Below, piece by piece: positions 48,721 through 57,149 of a DNA stretch of 64,000 nucleotides. The stretch lies in the NCBI RefSeq assembly GCF_035751725.1, contig NZ_CP142104.1, forward strand, positions 3,658,001 to 3,722,000, in the 5' to 3' direction. A program made the translations under genes and the position numbers. Under the pieces are notes generated by a model that saw only the letters and a program-made list of their open reading frames with translations, was not told where the DNA came from and did no database searches. The DNA is from Pseudomonas frederiksbergensis. Its GTDB lineage: Bacteria > Pseudomonadota > Gammaproteobacteria > Pseudomonadales > Pseudomonadaceae. The number at the start of each line of letters is the position of its first letter. The stretch's first letter is position 1.

Positions 48721-48929
48721 CGAGCATCGCTCCTTTTACGCCCCATGGACGCGCTTGTGGCGGTAAAGGCCCAACGGGTCCCTGATTAAACTCACTTAAG
48801 CTCCGAACCGGACCGGCAGCCAAAAGTTCAGCGGGATGTACCGGCCGGCTACGGGGAATCAAACCCGTCGAACGGTGGTCAACCGTACAAGCACGACTCA
48901 AGCCACTTGCGTCCCGGAGGCCCGACCCG

Positions 48930-49094
48930 ATGACCATTCCTATCCCGGCCGAAACACCCGACCCGAACATCGACGACCCCAACCTGCCGCCACCCGGACC
49001 CGATCCGGAGCCGATTCCCAAAAAAGACCCACGGCTGGATCCGCAGCCGCCCCTGGGCGACCCACCGAGCGAGGCGCCGCCGGAGCGGGTTTGA
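48930..49094 (+). CDS. Proline-rich small protein
   Basis: 54 residues, about a third proline (DDPNLPPPGPDPEPIPKKDP), with acidic residues spaced between. No signal peptide. A GGAGG ribosome binding site stands 10 bases before the ATG. It is likely disordered; I do not know a function. It is divergent from glgE. Confidence 0.55.
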   Translation: MTIPIPAETPDPNIDDPNLPPPGPDPEPIPKKDPRLDPQPPLGDPPSEAPPERV

Positions 49095-49115
49095 TAGACA
49101 GACCGGTGGATCATT

Positions 49116-49201
49116 TGTGGGAGCGAGCCTGCTCGCGAATGAGGCGCGTCATTCAGCATAGATGCTGGAATGCTCGCCGCCATCGCGAGCTAGCTCGCTT
49201 G
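49116..49201. repeat. REP doublet between convergent genes
   Basis: Left copy TGTGGGAGCGAGCCTGCTCGCG and right copy CGCGAGCTAGCTCGC face each other, the usual GGGAGCGAGC family of fluorescent pseudomonads. Confidence 0.75.
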
Positions 49202-49227
49202 GATACGTAGCCTGGCTCGTGGACGGG

Positions 49228-49728
49228 CTACAACTTCTCGTCCTTCTCCAACGCCCGCACTATCACCGGCATCACACTGAAAATCGCCAACGCCAGCACG
49301 GTGCTGAGCACCGCCGTCGCCTCCCGGCCGAGCCCGGCGGCGACGCCGATGGCGGCGGTCATCCACAGGCCTGCGGCGGTGGTCAGTCCCTTGACATGAC
49401 TTTCGTCGCCGTCGGTATTTTTCAGGATGGTGCCTGCGCCGAGGAAACCGATCCCGGCGACGACGCCCTGGATCACCCGGCTCATCGCGTCAGCCTGGGA
49501 CCCGGACATCTGCGGCACCAGCACGAACAACGCAGCGCCCAGCGCCACCAGCATATGGGTGCGCACCCCGGCGGCCTTGCCCTTGTGCTCACGCTCGAAC
49601 CCCAGGATGCCCCCCAACAGTGCAGCCATCACCAGGCGCACCGTGACCCGCGTCATTTGCTGGGCATCGGTGATGTCGGCGAACTCCGCTTGCAGGGTTA
49701 TCCAGACTTCATCCCACCACGATTCCAT
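49228..49728 (-). CDS. MgtC/SapB-family membrane protein
   Basis: 166 residues, about four transmembrane helices. MgtC signatures: VRLVMAALLGGILGFEREHKGKAAGVRTHMLVALGAALF and VVAGIGFLGAGTIL. There is no long C-terminal ACT-like domain, so it resembles the short MgtC/SapB form rather than Salmonella MgtC. Family roles range from magnesium-related adaptation to inhibition of the membrane ATPase; none can be assigned. Start at 49728 with GAGAGGA upstream. Confidence 0.9.
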   Translation of the reverse strand: MESWWDEVWITLQAEFADITDAQQMTRVTVRLVMAALLGGILGFEREHKGKAAGVRTHMLVALGAALFVLVPQMSGSQADAMSRVIQGVVAGIGFLGAGTILKNTDGDESHVKGLTTAAGLWMTAAIGVAAGLGREATAVLSTVLALAIFSVMPVIVRALEKDEKL

Positions 49729-49859
49729 GGACCATCCTCTCTTCGCTCGATAAACGATTGACCGCAAGCGATGCGAGACGTGCGACCGCTGATCAGCCAC
49801 GAAGAACCCTGCCGGTCGGCTGACGCCTAACGTTCAGACATACAGGAAGGAGCAGTACC

Positions 49860-50096
49860 ATGACTGTACGTATCGACGATAACCGGACCTGTCATTTCGA
49901 CACCCCCAACGGTTCGGAACAACGCCCGGCCAGCGAGCTGACCATCATCACCGACCCGGACAAGGCCATGTCGGCCGTGGAGCTCAATGGCGGGCGGGTC
50001 TACCTGACTGAAGCGGAGGTGAATGCCCTGACCGTGGCCGGGGCGGTTGATGGGCGGCAGAATCTGAAGGCGACGGATGGGGGATCGGTTATCTGA
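49860..50096 (+). CDS. Small hypothetical protein (possibly DUF3203)
   Basis: 78 residues, soluble. TVRIDDNRTCHFDTPNG and AVELNGGRVYLTEAEVNALTVAGAVDGR resemble a Pseudomonas-restricted small family that I associate with DUF3203, recalled from memory. AGGAAGGAG precedes the ATG. Function unknown. Followed by a long hairpin at 50119. Confidence 0.6.
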   Translation: MTVRIDDNRTCHFDTPNGSEQRPASELTIITDPDKAMSAVELNGGRVYLTEAEVNALTVAGAVDGRQNLKATDGGSVI

Positions 50097-50118
50097 TTGT
50101 TTCTAGATTCATCCTGGG

Positions 50119-50164
50119 ATTGGTGTGTAGATCCGTTGCCGCAGGAACGGATCTACACACCAAT
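50119..50164. repeat. Long perfect hairpin, 19-bp arms
   Basis: Left arm 50119-50137, loop 50138-50145, right arm 50146-50164; core GTGTAGATCCGTT/AACGGATCTACAC. It lacks a T-run and its sequence is unlike the window's REP families. It lies between the DUF3203-like gene and ccoG. Confidence 0.8.
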
Positions 50165-50304
50165 CCAGAAGGTGCTTCAAACTGTCGCAGACCAAGGCCT
50201 CCACGACATCTGATCCGGTTTTTATCAATCCACCTGAGTCTGTTATGCAAACAGTTCGATGGTCATAGTGCCCCGGCCAGATAGCGGCTGATGAGCGACC
50301 GACC

Positions 50305-51717
50305 ATGAGCGAAAGAATCCCCGCCCAACTGATACAAACATTCGACCCCGCGCCCAACAAGATCAAGGCCAGGACCACCGACAACCTGATCCATACCCGC
50401 AGCTTCACCGGCGTGTTCCGCACCTTGCGCATCAGCGGTGCCGGTGTGCTGTTTTTGCTGTTCTTCGGCACGGTATGGCTGAACTGGGGCGGTCGCCAGG
50501 CGGTGCTCTGGGACCTTAGCGAAAGCAAGTTCCACATCTTCGGCGCGACCTTCTGGCCCCAGGATTTCATCCTCCTGTCCGCCCTGCTGATCATCGCCGC
50601 GTTCGGCCTGTTTGCGATCACCGTTTTCGCCGGGCGCGTGTGGTGCGGCTATACCTGCCCGCAGAGCTCATGGACCTGGATATTCATGTGGGTCGAGAAA
50701 GTCACCGAAGGTGAACGCAACCAGCGCATCAAGTTGCAGGCTGCGCCGTGGGGCTTGAACAAGTTGGCGCGGCGCTCGGCCAAGCACACGTTGTGGCTCG
50801 CCATCAGCCTGCTCACCGGCCTGACATTCGTGGGTTACTTCACCCCGATACGTCCCCTGGCCGAGGAACTGCTGACCTTGCAAATCGGCGGTGCCAGCCT
50901 GTTCTGGGTGCTGTTCTTCACCGGGGCCACTTACCTCAACGCCGGCTGGCTGCGCGAAGCGGTGTGCATGCACATGTGCCCCTATGCGCGATTCCAGAGC
51001 GTGATGTTCGACAAGGACACGTTGACCATTTCCTATGACGTAGCCCGTGGCGAAATTCGCGGCCCGCGCAAGCGCGAGGTGAATCCCGCCAATGTCGGGT
51101 TGGGCGATTGCATAGACTGTCAGATGTGTGTGCAGGTCTGCCCCACCGGCATCGATATCCGCGATGGCTTGCAAATGGAATGCATCGGTTGCGCGGCGTG
51201 CATCGACGCCTGCGACTCGATCATGGACAAGATGGGCTACGCACGCGGCCTGATCAAATACACCTCCGAGCACCAACTGCAAGGGGGCAAGACTCATCTG
51301 CTGCGGCCACGGCTGGTGGGCTACACGGCGGTATTGCTGGTGATGATCGGTGCCCTGGCGGTGGCGCTGGCGGAGCGCCCGATGGTGTCGCTGGACGTCA
51401 GCAAGGACCGTGGGCTGTTCCGTGAAAACAGCCAGGGCCAGATCGAGAACATCTACAGCCTGAAAGTCATCAACAAGACCCAGCAACACCAGGCGTACGA
51501 GTTGTCCTTGGTAGACGGCGACGGCTTCGTCCTGCAGGGCAAGACACACCTGAGCCTGGCGCCGGGGGAAATCGTCGACGTACCGGTATCGGTGGCGATG
51601 CTCAGCGAACGGCCCCGGAGCGGTTCCCAGGAGATGACCTTCAAGGTCGCCGACAGTGACCAGCCGCAAGTCTATAGCGTGGCCAAGAGCCGTTTTGTCG
51701 CACCGATGAACCGCTGA
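50305..51717 (+). CDS. ccoG: Cytochrome oxidase accessory protein CcoG (RdxA/FixG)
   Basis: 470 residues. About five membrane helices, with a Cys cluster AGRVWCGYTCPQSSW near 113-127 and a ferredoxin-type double [4Fe-4S] domain (CIDCQMCVQVCPTG; CIGCAACIDAC, ~268-305). The C-terminal soluble Ig-like domain is intact. CcoG reduces copper for assembly of cbb3 oxidase, whose subunit genes are not here, so this copy is detached from its usual operon. A MocR gene follows on the same strand. Confidence 0.93.
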   Translation: MSERIPAQLIQTFDPAPNKIKARTTDNLIHTRSFTGVFRTLRISGAGVLFLLFFGTVWLNWGGRQAVLWDLSESKFHIFGATFWPQDFILLSALLIIAAFGLFAITVFAGRVWCGYTCPQSSWTWIFMWVEKVTEGERNQRIKLQAAPWGLNKLARRSAKHTLWLAISLLTGLTFVGYFTPIRPLAEELLTLQIGGASLFWVLFFTGATYLNAGWLREAVCMHMCPYARFQSVMFDKDTLTISYDVARGEIRGPRKREVNPANVGLGDCIDCQMCVQVCPTGIDIRDGLQMECIGCAACIDACDSIMDKMGYARGLIKYTSEHQLQGGKTHLLRPRLVGYTAVLLVMIGALAVALAERPMVSLDVSKDRGLFRENSQGQIENIYSLKVINKTQQHQAYELSLVDGDGFVLQGKTHLSLAPGEIVDVPVSVAMLSERPRSGSQEMTFKVADSDQPQVYSVAKSRFVAPMNR

Positions 51718-51792
51718 ACCCGTAAGATGCCGAGCACCTGTGAGACCATGCCTGGTTGCACAGGTGCAACGTCCCTCATGACCGGACCCGCC

Positions 51793-53202
51793 ATGAAACG
51801 CTACGAAAAATTTGCCGATGACATCGCTGAACTGATCCGCTCCGGCATGCTCGGGCCGGGCCAGCGGGTGCCGTCGGTGCGCTACGCCAGCCAGACTTAT
51901 GGTGTCAGTCCATCCACTGTGTTCCAGGCCTATTATCTGCTGGAGCGACGCGGACTCATCCGGGCCCGGCCGCGCTCCGGCTACTTCGTCAACAATCATG
52001 CGCCGCGCCCGTTCTGCGAACCTGTCATCAGCAACCAGGTGCACGAATCCACGGCAGTCGACGTCAGCGAACTGGTGTTTTCGGTGCTCGATTCGATCAA
52101 GGATCCCGCCACCGTGCCATTCGGCTCGGCGTTCCCCAGTCCCACGCTGTTTCCGCTACAGCGACTGTCCCGCTCGTTGTCCAGCGCCACCCGGGACATG
52201 GACCCGCGCGTGGTGGTCACCGACATGTCCCCGGGCAATCCGCAACTGCGCCGCCAGATCGCCTTGCGCTACATGATCGGCGGGCTGATGTTGCCCATGG
52301 AGGAACTGTTGATTACCAACGGTGCCCTGGAAGCCTTGAACCTGTGCCTGCAGGCCGTGACCGAGCCGGGCGACCTGGTGGCGATCGAAGCTCCCGCGTT
52401 CTACGCCAGCCTCCAAATACTGGAACGGCTGAAGCTCAAGGCCGTGGAAATTCCGGTTCATCCGCGTGACGGCATTGACCTGGAGGTACTGGAACAGACC
52501 CTCGCGCGCCATCCAATCAAGGCCTGCTGGTGCATGACCAGCTTCCAGAATCCCATGGGCGCGACCATGCCCGAAGCGCGCAAACAGGCGTTGGTGGAAC
52601 TGTTGCGCCGACATCAGGTTCCGCTGATCGAGGACGACGTCTATGCCGAACTCTATTACGGCCAGCAGGCCCCCAAACCGGCCAAGGCCTTCGACACCGA
52701 AGGGTTGGTGATGCATTGCGGCTCGTTCGCCAAGAGCCTGGCCCCGGGTTATCGCATCGGCTGGGTCGCCGCCGGGCGCTACGCGCAGAAGATCGAACGG
52801 CTCAAGCTGATGACCTCGCTGTGCGCCTCGATGCCAGCCCAGGCCGCGATCGCCGACTACCTGCAACATGGCGGCTACGACCGGCACCTGCGCAAGTTGC
52901 GCTATGCCCTGGAAGAACAGCAGAGTGCGATGCTTGCCGCCATCGGCCGTTATTTCCCGGACCAGACCCGCGTCAGCCAGCCGGCGGGCGGTTACTTCCT
53001 CTGGCTGGAACTGCCGGAACAGATCGACTCGCTGAAGCTGTTCCAGATGGCATTGGCGCAAGGCATCAGCATCGCGCCCGGGCCGATCTTCTCACCGACC
53101 CGGCGCTTCAGGAATTGCATTCGGCTGAACTATGGCGGGCCTTGGACCGAAGTCTCGGAAAAAGCCATGGAGACGTTGGGGCGGATTGTTCGCTCGTTCT
53201 GA
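51793..53202 (+). CDS. MocR-type GntR/aminotransferase regulator
   Basis: 469 residues. The GntR winged helix (LGPGQRVPSVRYASQTYGVSPSTVFQAYYLLERRGLIRARPRSGYFV) is joined to an aminotransferase-fold domain with the PLP lysine in HCGSFAKSLAPGYRIGW. MocR proteins use PLP or an amine-bearing effector and usually control a nearby pathway. Its start at 51793 is 76 bases from the ccoG stop; an earlier start at 51778 is possible. No obvious amine pathway is adjacent. Confidence 0.92.
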   Translation: MKRYEKFADDIAELIRSGMLGPGQRVPSVRYASQTYGVSPSTVFQAYYLLERRGLIRARPRSGYFVNNHAPRPFCEPVISNQVHESTAVDVSELVFSVLDSIKDPATVPFGSAFPSPTLFPLQRLSRSLSSATRDMDPRVVVTDMSPGNPQLRRQIALRYMIGGLMLPMEELLITNGALEALNLCLQAVTEPGDLVAIEAPAFYASLQILERLKLKAVEIPVHPRDGIDLEVLEQTLARHPIKACWCMTSFQNPMGATMPEARKQALVELLRRHQVPLIEDDVYAELYYGQQAPKPAKAFDTEGLVMHCGSFAKSLAPGYRIGWVAAGRYAQKIERLKLMTSLCASMPAQAAIADYLQHGGYDRHLRKLRYALEEQQSAMLAAIGRYFPDQTRVSQPAGGYFLWLELPEQIDSLKLFQMALAQGISIAPGPIFSPTRRFRNCIRLNYGGPWTEVSEKAMETLGRIVRSF

Positions 53203-53229
53203 GCGCGATGTCGTCCTTGAGGTTGTCTT

Positions 53230-53288
53230 TGCGAGCAGGCTCGCACACAGGGACCGCGTTCAACATGTGGGCGAGCCTGCTCTCGAAT
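53230..53288. repeat. REP doublet between convergent genes
   Basis: GCGAGCAGGCTCGC and, in reverse arrangement, GGGCGAGCCTGCTCTCG; same family as at 49.1 kb. Confidence 0.7.
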
Positions 53289-53317
53289 AGGCGGCACTGA
53301 CTACGAATGGCTGAAAA

Positions 53318-54064
53318 TCAGCGCCCACCACCAAGGTCCACAAACGTCCCGGTCGCATACGAAGCCTTGTCCGACAGCAACCAGATGATCGCTTCGGCCA
53401 CTTCGTCCGGACGCCCGCCCCGGGCCATGGGAATCGCCGATTCGAGTTTGCTGACCCGGTCCGGATCGCCGCTCAGGGCGTGGAAATCGGTGTAGATATA
53501 GCCCGGACGGACCGCGTTGACGCGAATGCCCTCGCCGGCGACCTCCTTTGATAGGCCGACGGTGAAGGTGTCCAGCGCTCCCTTGGAGGCCGCGTAGTCG
53601 ACATATTCCGACGGTGCGCCCAAGCGGGCGGCAACCGACGAGACATTGACGATGCTGCCACCCTGCCCGCCATGCCGGGGCGACATGCGCAGCACCGCAT
53701 GCTTGGCGCACAGGATCGGCCCCAACACATTGGTCTTCATGATCTTGAGGATGCGGAACTCGGACATTTCATCGAGCCGGGACTTGTGGGCGACCGTACC
53801 GGCGTTATTCACCAGGGCGGTGACGCGGCCCAGTTCGGCGTCAACGCGGTTGAACAGGCCGACCACCTCATCTTCGATGCTCACGTCGGCCCGCACCGCA
53901 ATGGCTTGCGCGCCTTTGGCCCGGACCTGTTCGAGCACGTCCTGGGCCGCGTTTTCATCGGACTGGTAATTGATGCAGATCCGATAGCCCAGGTCGGCCG
54001 CCAACAGCGCCGTGGCCGCCCCGATCCCGCGTCCGCCACCGGTGATGACGATGACTTTATCCAC
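53318..54064 (-). CDS. SDR-family oxidoreductase
   Basis: 248 residues, classical short-chain dehydrogenase/reductase. It has the cofactor motif GGGRGIG (~8-14), LVNNAGT, and the catalytic Ser/Tyr-Lys (YVDYAASKGALD). The ending is family-typical (ATGTFVDLGGGR). The start is a GTG at 54064, with GGGAGAG 6 bases upstream; a longer frame upstream lacks a good start. The substrate is unknown. Confidence 0.93.
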   Translation of the reverse strand: MDKVIVITGGGRGIGAATALLAADLGYRICINYQSDENAAQDVLEQVRAKGAQAIAVRADVSIEDEVVGLFNRVDAELGRVTALVNNAGTVAHKSRLDEMSEFRILKIMKTNVLGPILCAKHAVLRMSPRHGGQGGSIVNVSSVAARLGAPSEYVDYAASKGALDTFTVGLSKEVAGEGIRVNAVRPGYIYTDFHALSGDPDRVSKLESAIPMARGGRPDEVAEAIIWLLSDKASYATGTFVDLGGGR

Positions 54065-54162
54065 GCTTGCTCTCCCGTTCCACGCAAACACGTCGGGCCC
54101 AAGAATAGCGTTGACCCGACGTTTTGCACAACGCGGCTCGCTTACCGGGGCGGTGGCACGCC

Positions 54163-55041
54163 CTAGCGGGCCAGTGCGCGCAGGTCCAAGCGCCCGTCCA
54201 GCAGCGGTGGGCACCAGTAATAGCCGCCGGTAATCGGCCGGCTCATGCGGTACAAGCCATCTGTGATGCCGTCTTCGAGGCCGCTCATGCGGCGCAGTTG
54301 CGCCTCGAATGCGTCCAGGGAGAAACCGAACGCCAGGAACATCAGGCCAGCACGATCACCTTCGATCCACGGCATGGAACGGCGTACGACGAAGGCCTCC
54401 GGGGCAAAGCTCTCCTGGGCAGTACGCTTGACGTGGGCCGACTCCGGCGCCTCTTCGATTTCTTCGTTGTCGCTCAGGCGCCGGCCCATGATGTTGTCGC
54501 GCTCATGGGGTTGCATCGCGGCAAATCCGTCCAGGTCGTGCTGCCATTGCTGGATCGCGGCGAAGCTGCCACCGCGCAATCCATCGACACCCTGGGCCAG
54601 GGCGGCAGCGATCGCCGCTTCATCGTGGGGGTTTTCGGTGCCATCTTCGTAGCCGGTCAGGTCATGGCCGGTCATATGGCGGAAGGTTTCGTTCATCTGC
54701 ACCAGGCGCAGGGCCGGTGCCAGCGCCGCTTCAAGGGCGCGACTGCGGTGCATCAACTCGCCCCGGTCCTCGCCATGCAACCAGCACCAGAGCGCGTGCT
54801 GGGTCGACGGGTTATCCACGCCGACCCCGGCCAACGCAGGAAACGCCCGCAAGCCTTCAACCTGAGCCCCCAAGGCCTGCACCAGCGACTCACCGAAGCC
54901 GACAACCGCACGGCCATCCAACTGCAGCAACAACTTATCGATCGCAGCCGGCAGTGCCTCGACCGATTCCAGGGCAAAAAACAGATGACGAGCCTGAGGC
55001 GGAACAGGGGTGGCGAGAATGCCGGGCTGGTAGTAACTCAT
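54163..55041 (-). CDS. DyP-type haem peroxidase (YfeX-like)
   Basis: 292 residues. The GxxDG signature (GYEDGTENP) with the catalytic Asp follows HMTGHDLT, and FLAFGFSLDAFEAQLRRM lies near the C-terminus. There is no signal peptide, so it is cytoplasmic, as in the YfeX group. DyP enzymes oxidise dyes, phenols or porphyrinogens with H2O2. The start at 55041 follows AAGGAG. It is divergent from ampC. Confidence 0.92.
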   Translation of the reverse strand: MSYYQPGILATPVPPQARHLFFALESVEALPAAIDKLLLQLDGRAVVGFGESLVQALGAQVEGLRAFPALAGVGVDNPSTQHALWCWLHGEDRGELMHRSRALEAALAPALRLVQMNETFRHMTGHDLTGYEDGTENPHDEAAIAAALAQGVDGLRGGSFAAIQQWQHDLDGFAAMQPHERDNIMGRRLSDNEEIEEAPESAHVKRTAQESFAPEAFVVRRSMPWIEGDRAGLMFLAFGFSLDAFEAQLRRMSGLEDGITDGLYRMSRPITGGYYWCPPLLDGRLDLRALAR

Positions 55042-55129
55042 GGGAACTCCTTCAGAAAGAGCCGCGAGTTTACCCGGCGGCCGCCGCTTTGTGTCGTTTG
55101 GCTTGAGGCCTCGGGAAACCGAGCCATTT

Positions 55130-55160
55130 TGTGGGAACGCTCCCACAGCCCTGTGGGAGC
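55130..55160. repeat. Overlapping REP-like inverted repeats
   Basis: TGTGGGA-ACGC-TCCCACA overlaps TCCCACAG-CC-CTGTGGGA, so two alternative hairpins share a middle arm. Divergent DyP/ampC region. Confidence 0.65.
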
Positions 55161-55261
55161 ACTCCGAAGCAAGCCTGCTGCCCATGGCTTCGGATTGCCG
55201 GGCAACCAAAAACGCCCTAGATTGACCATCCCTCAAGGAAGGCCAACGAGAGCTGTCCATC

Positions 55262-56410
55262 ATGCACATCGCCAAAACGACACTTGCCGGGATTTTTTTC
55301 CTGTTCTGTGGGACGTCCGTGGGCTTTGCCCAGGAGCGCATTGAAGAAACGGTCAATGCAGTTATCCAGCCCCTGATGAAACAGCAGGACATCGCGGGCA
55401 TGGCGGTGGCGATCATCCACAACGGCCAGCGGCAGTTTTTCAATTATGGCGTTGCCTCCAAGGACACCCGCAAGACCGTGACCGACCAGACCCTGTTCGA
55501 AGTCGGTTCAGTCAGCAAGACCTTTACCGCAACGCTCGGCGCCTATGCCCAGGCCCAAGGCAAGTTGCAACTGTCGGACTCCGTCGGCGGCCATGCCCCC
55601 GAATTGCGCGGCAGTGCCCTTGAAAACGTGCGCCTGCTGGACCTAGCCACCTACAGCGCCGGCGGCCTGCCTCTGCAGTTTCCCGATGATGCCGACCATC
55701 CCGACCGGATGTTCAGCTATTACCAGGCCTGGAAGCCCCTCTACCCGGCCAGCACCCAGCGGCTTTATTCGAACCCGAGCATCGGCCTGTTCGGCTATCT
55801 GGCGGCCCGAAGCCTGGGACAGCCTTTCGATGATGTCATGCAGCAGACATTGATGCCTGGGCTAGGTCTCAAGCGCAGCTACGTACGGGTTCCGCAAGAT
55901 CAACTGGGTCGATACGCCCAGGGTTACGCGAAGGATGGCAAGCCCGTGCGCGTCGGACCTGGTGCCCTGGATTCCGAGGCGTACGGGGTAAAGACCAGCT
56001 CAGCGGACCTGATTCGTTTCGTCGAGGCCAACCTGCGACCGCAAACGCTGGACGAGCCCTTGAGACAAGCCATCGCCACGACCCATACGGGTTTCTATCG
56101 GGTTGGCCAGATGAACCAGGGCCTGGGCTGGGAGTTCTACCCCGCCCCGTTCACCCTGGAGGATTTGCTCGCCGGCAATACACCGCAGATGGCCCTGGCC
56201 CCACAAAAAGTCGAAGCGCTCAGCCCGCCCCGCCCGGCGCCGGACGGCAGCTGGATCAACAAGACAGGCTCAACCAACGGCTTTGGCGCCTATGCCGCGT
56301 TTGTGTCTGGAAAGGATTTGGGGATCGTGATCCTGGCGAACAAGAACTACCCGATCGAAGAAAGAATAAAGGCCGCGCACAAAATCCTGGCGGCCTTGGA
56401 ACAGCAATGA
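55262..56410 (+). CDS. ampC: Class C beta-lactamase
   Basis: 382 residues with an N-terminal signal peptide (cleavage near FAQ, ~24). The active-site motifs are complete: SVSK (Ser83-Lys86), YSN (169-171) and KTG (334-336). It is periplasmic and hydrolyses cephalosporins and penicillins. No ampR is adjacent: the upstream divergent gene is the peroxidase, so induction through AmpR would need a regulator elsewhere, or expression is constitutive and low. Confidence 0.94.
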   Translation: MHIAKTTLAGIFFLFCGTSVGFAQERIEETVNAVIQPLMKQQDIAGMAVAIIHNGQRQFFNYGVASKDTRKTVTDQTLFEVGSVSKTFTATLGAYAQAQGKLQLSDSVGGHAPELRGSALENVRLLDLATYSAGGLPLQFPDDADHPDRMFSYYQAWKPLYPASTQRLYSNPSIGLFGYLAARSLGQPFDDVMQQTLMPGLGLKRSYVRVPQDQLGRYAQGYAKDGKPVRVGPGALDSEAYGVKTSSADLIRFVEANLRPQTLDEPLRQAIATTHTGFYRVGQMNQGLGWEFYPAPFTLEDLLAGNTPQMALAPQKVEALSPPRPAPDGSWINKTGSTNGFGAYAAFVSGKDLGIVILANKNYPIEERIKAAHKILAALEQQ

Positions 56411-56422
56411 GGTCCGCTTTTG

Positions 56423-56450
56423 GTGGCGCGGGAGCCTGCTCCCTCGCCAC
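56423..56450. repeat. REP-like hairpin after ampC
   Basis: GTGGCGCGGGAGC-CT-GCTCCCTCGCCAC with one mismatch, between convergent genes. Confidence 0.65.
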
Positions 56451-56464
56451 GCAAGCCCTTGTCG

Positions 56465-57013
56465 CTAGTCCTCGAGCGCCTTCGGCGCGGGCGCAGGTTT
56501 CGCCGCTTTACCCGGTTTGGCACCTTTTGCGTCTTTAGCGGGTTCGGGTTCCGGCGCTGGTGGCGGGGCTGGCACCACGGCTTCCTTTTCAGCAGAGGGC
56601 AATTTGTCGACGGTATCGAACAGCTCGCTCAGTTTGATCTCGCCGGAATGCTCAAGCTTCTTTTCCCCATCCTTGCCCACCAGGATGATCTTGGGCAGCG
56701 CACCGGCGCCCAGCTTGAGGGAACGGATCAGCGCCATGGTGCTTTGCGGGTCCAGATCCTTGCCATCCCGTTGCCCGATGGTGTTGAACACGGTGTAGAG
56801 CATCATGTTTCGTTGGGAAAATCCCTGCTTGCCCTCTGGCTTTTCAAGCTCTGCTTTCAACTTGGACCACGCAGGATCGACGGAGCTGGGCGCGATAATG
56901 ATCAAGGGGCGGGTCTTGCCCACCTCCGCCACCAGGGGTGAGTCGCCGTCAGCGGCGAACAAGGGGCCGACGAAGGCCAGCAAGGTTGCGAAGGTCAACG
57001 ACCGAATAAGCAT
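56465..57013 (-). CDS. Exported DUF4174-type protein
   Basis: 182 residues. Signal peptide (~1-20, LFAAD), then a DUF4174-like region (RPLIIIAPSSVDPAWSKLKAELEK; DPQSTMALIRSLKLGAGALPKIILVGKDGEKKLEHSG) with a thioredoxin-like appearance but no Cys pair. A Pro/Ala/Lys-rich tail (~140-182) is low complexity. Ribosome binding site AAAGGAGA. It is likely periplasmic; function unknown. Confidence 0.8.
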   Translation of the reverse strand: MLIRSLTFATLLAFVGPLFAADGDSPLVAEVGKTRPLIIIAPSSVDPAWSKLKAELEKPEGKQGFSQRNMMLYTVFNTIGQRDGKDLDPQSTMALIRSLKLGAGALPKIILVGKDGEKKLEHSGEIKLSELFDTVDKLPSAEKEAVVPAPPPAPEPEPAKDAKGAKPGKAAKPAPAPKALED

Positions 57014-57149
57014 GCGCCTCTCCTTTTGATATTTACGCTGTACTGATTGCACATGGCGGCGATTGTTCCGCGAGAGTCGCCCGATACCGCAGTTGCCTGC
57101 CCTGAAGCTTAGGCCACCGGCCCCATAGCGCAACCGCGTCACACCGGGT

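Noticed and set aside
50205..50240. Possible Anr/Fnr box upstream of ccoG
   Set aside because: TTGAT-like and ATCA-like halves are present but too far apart for TTGAT-N4-ATCAA.
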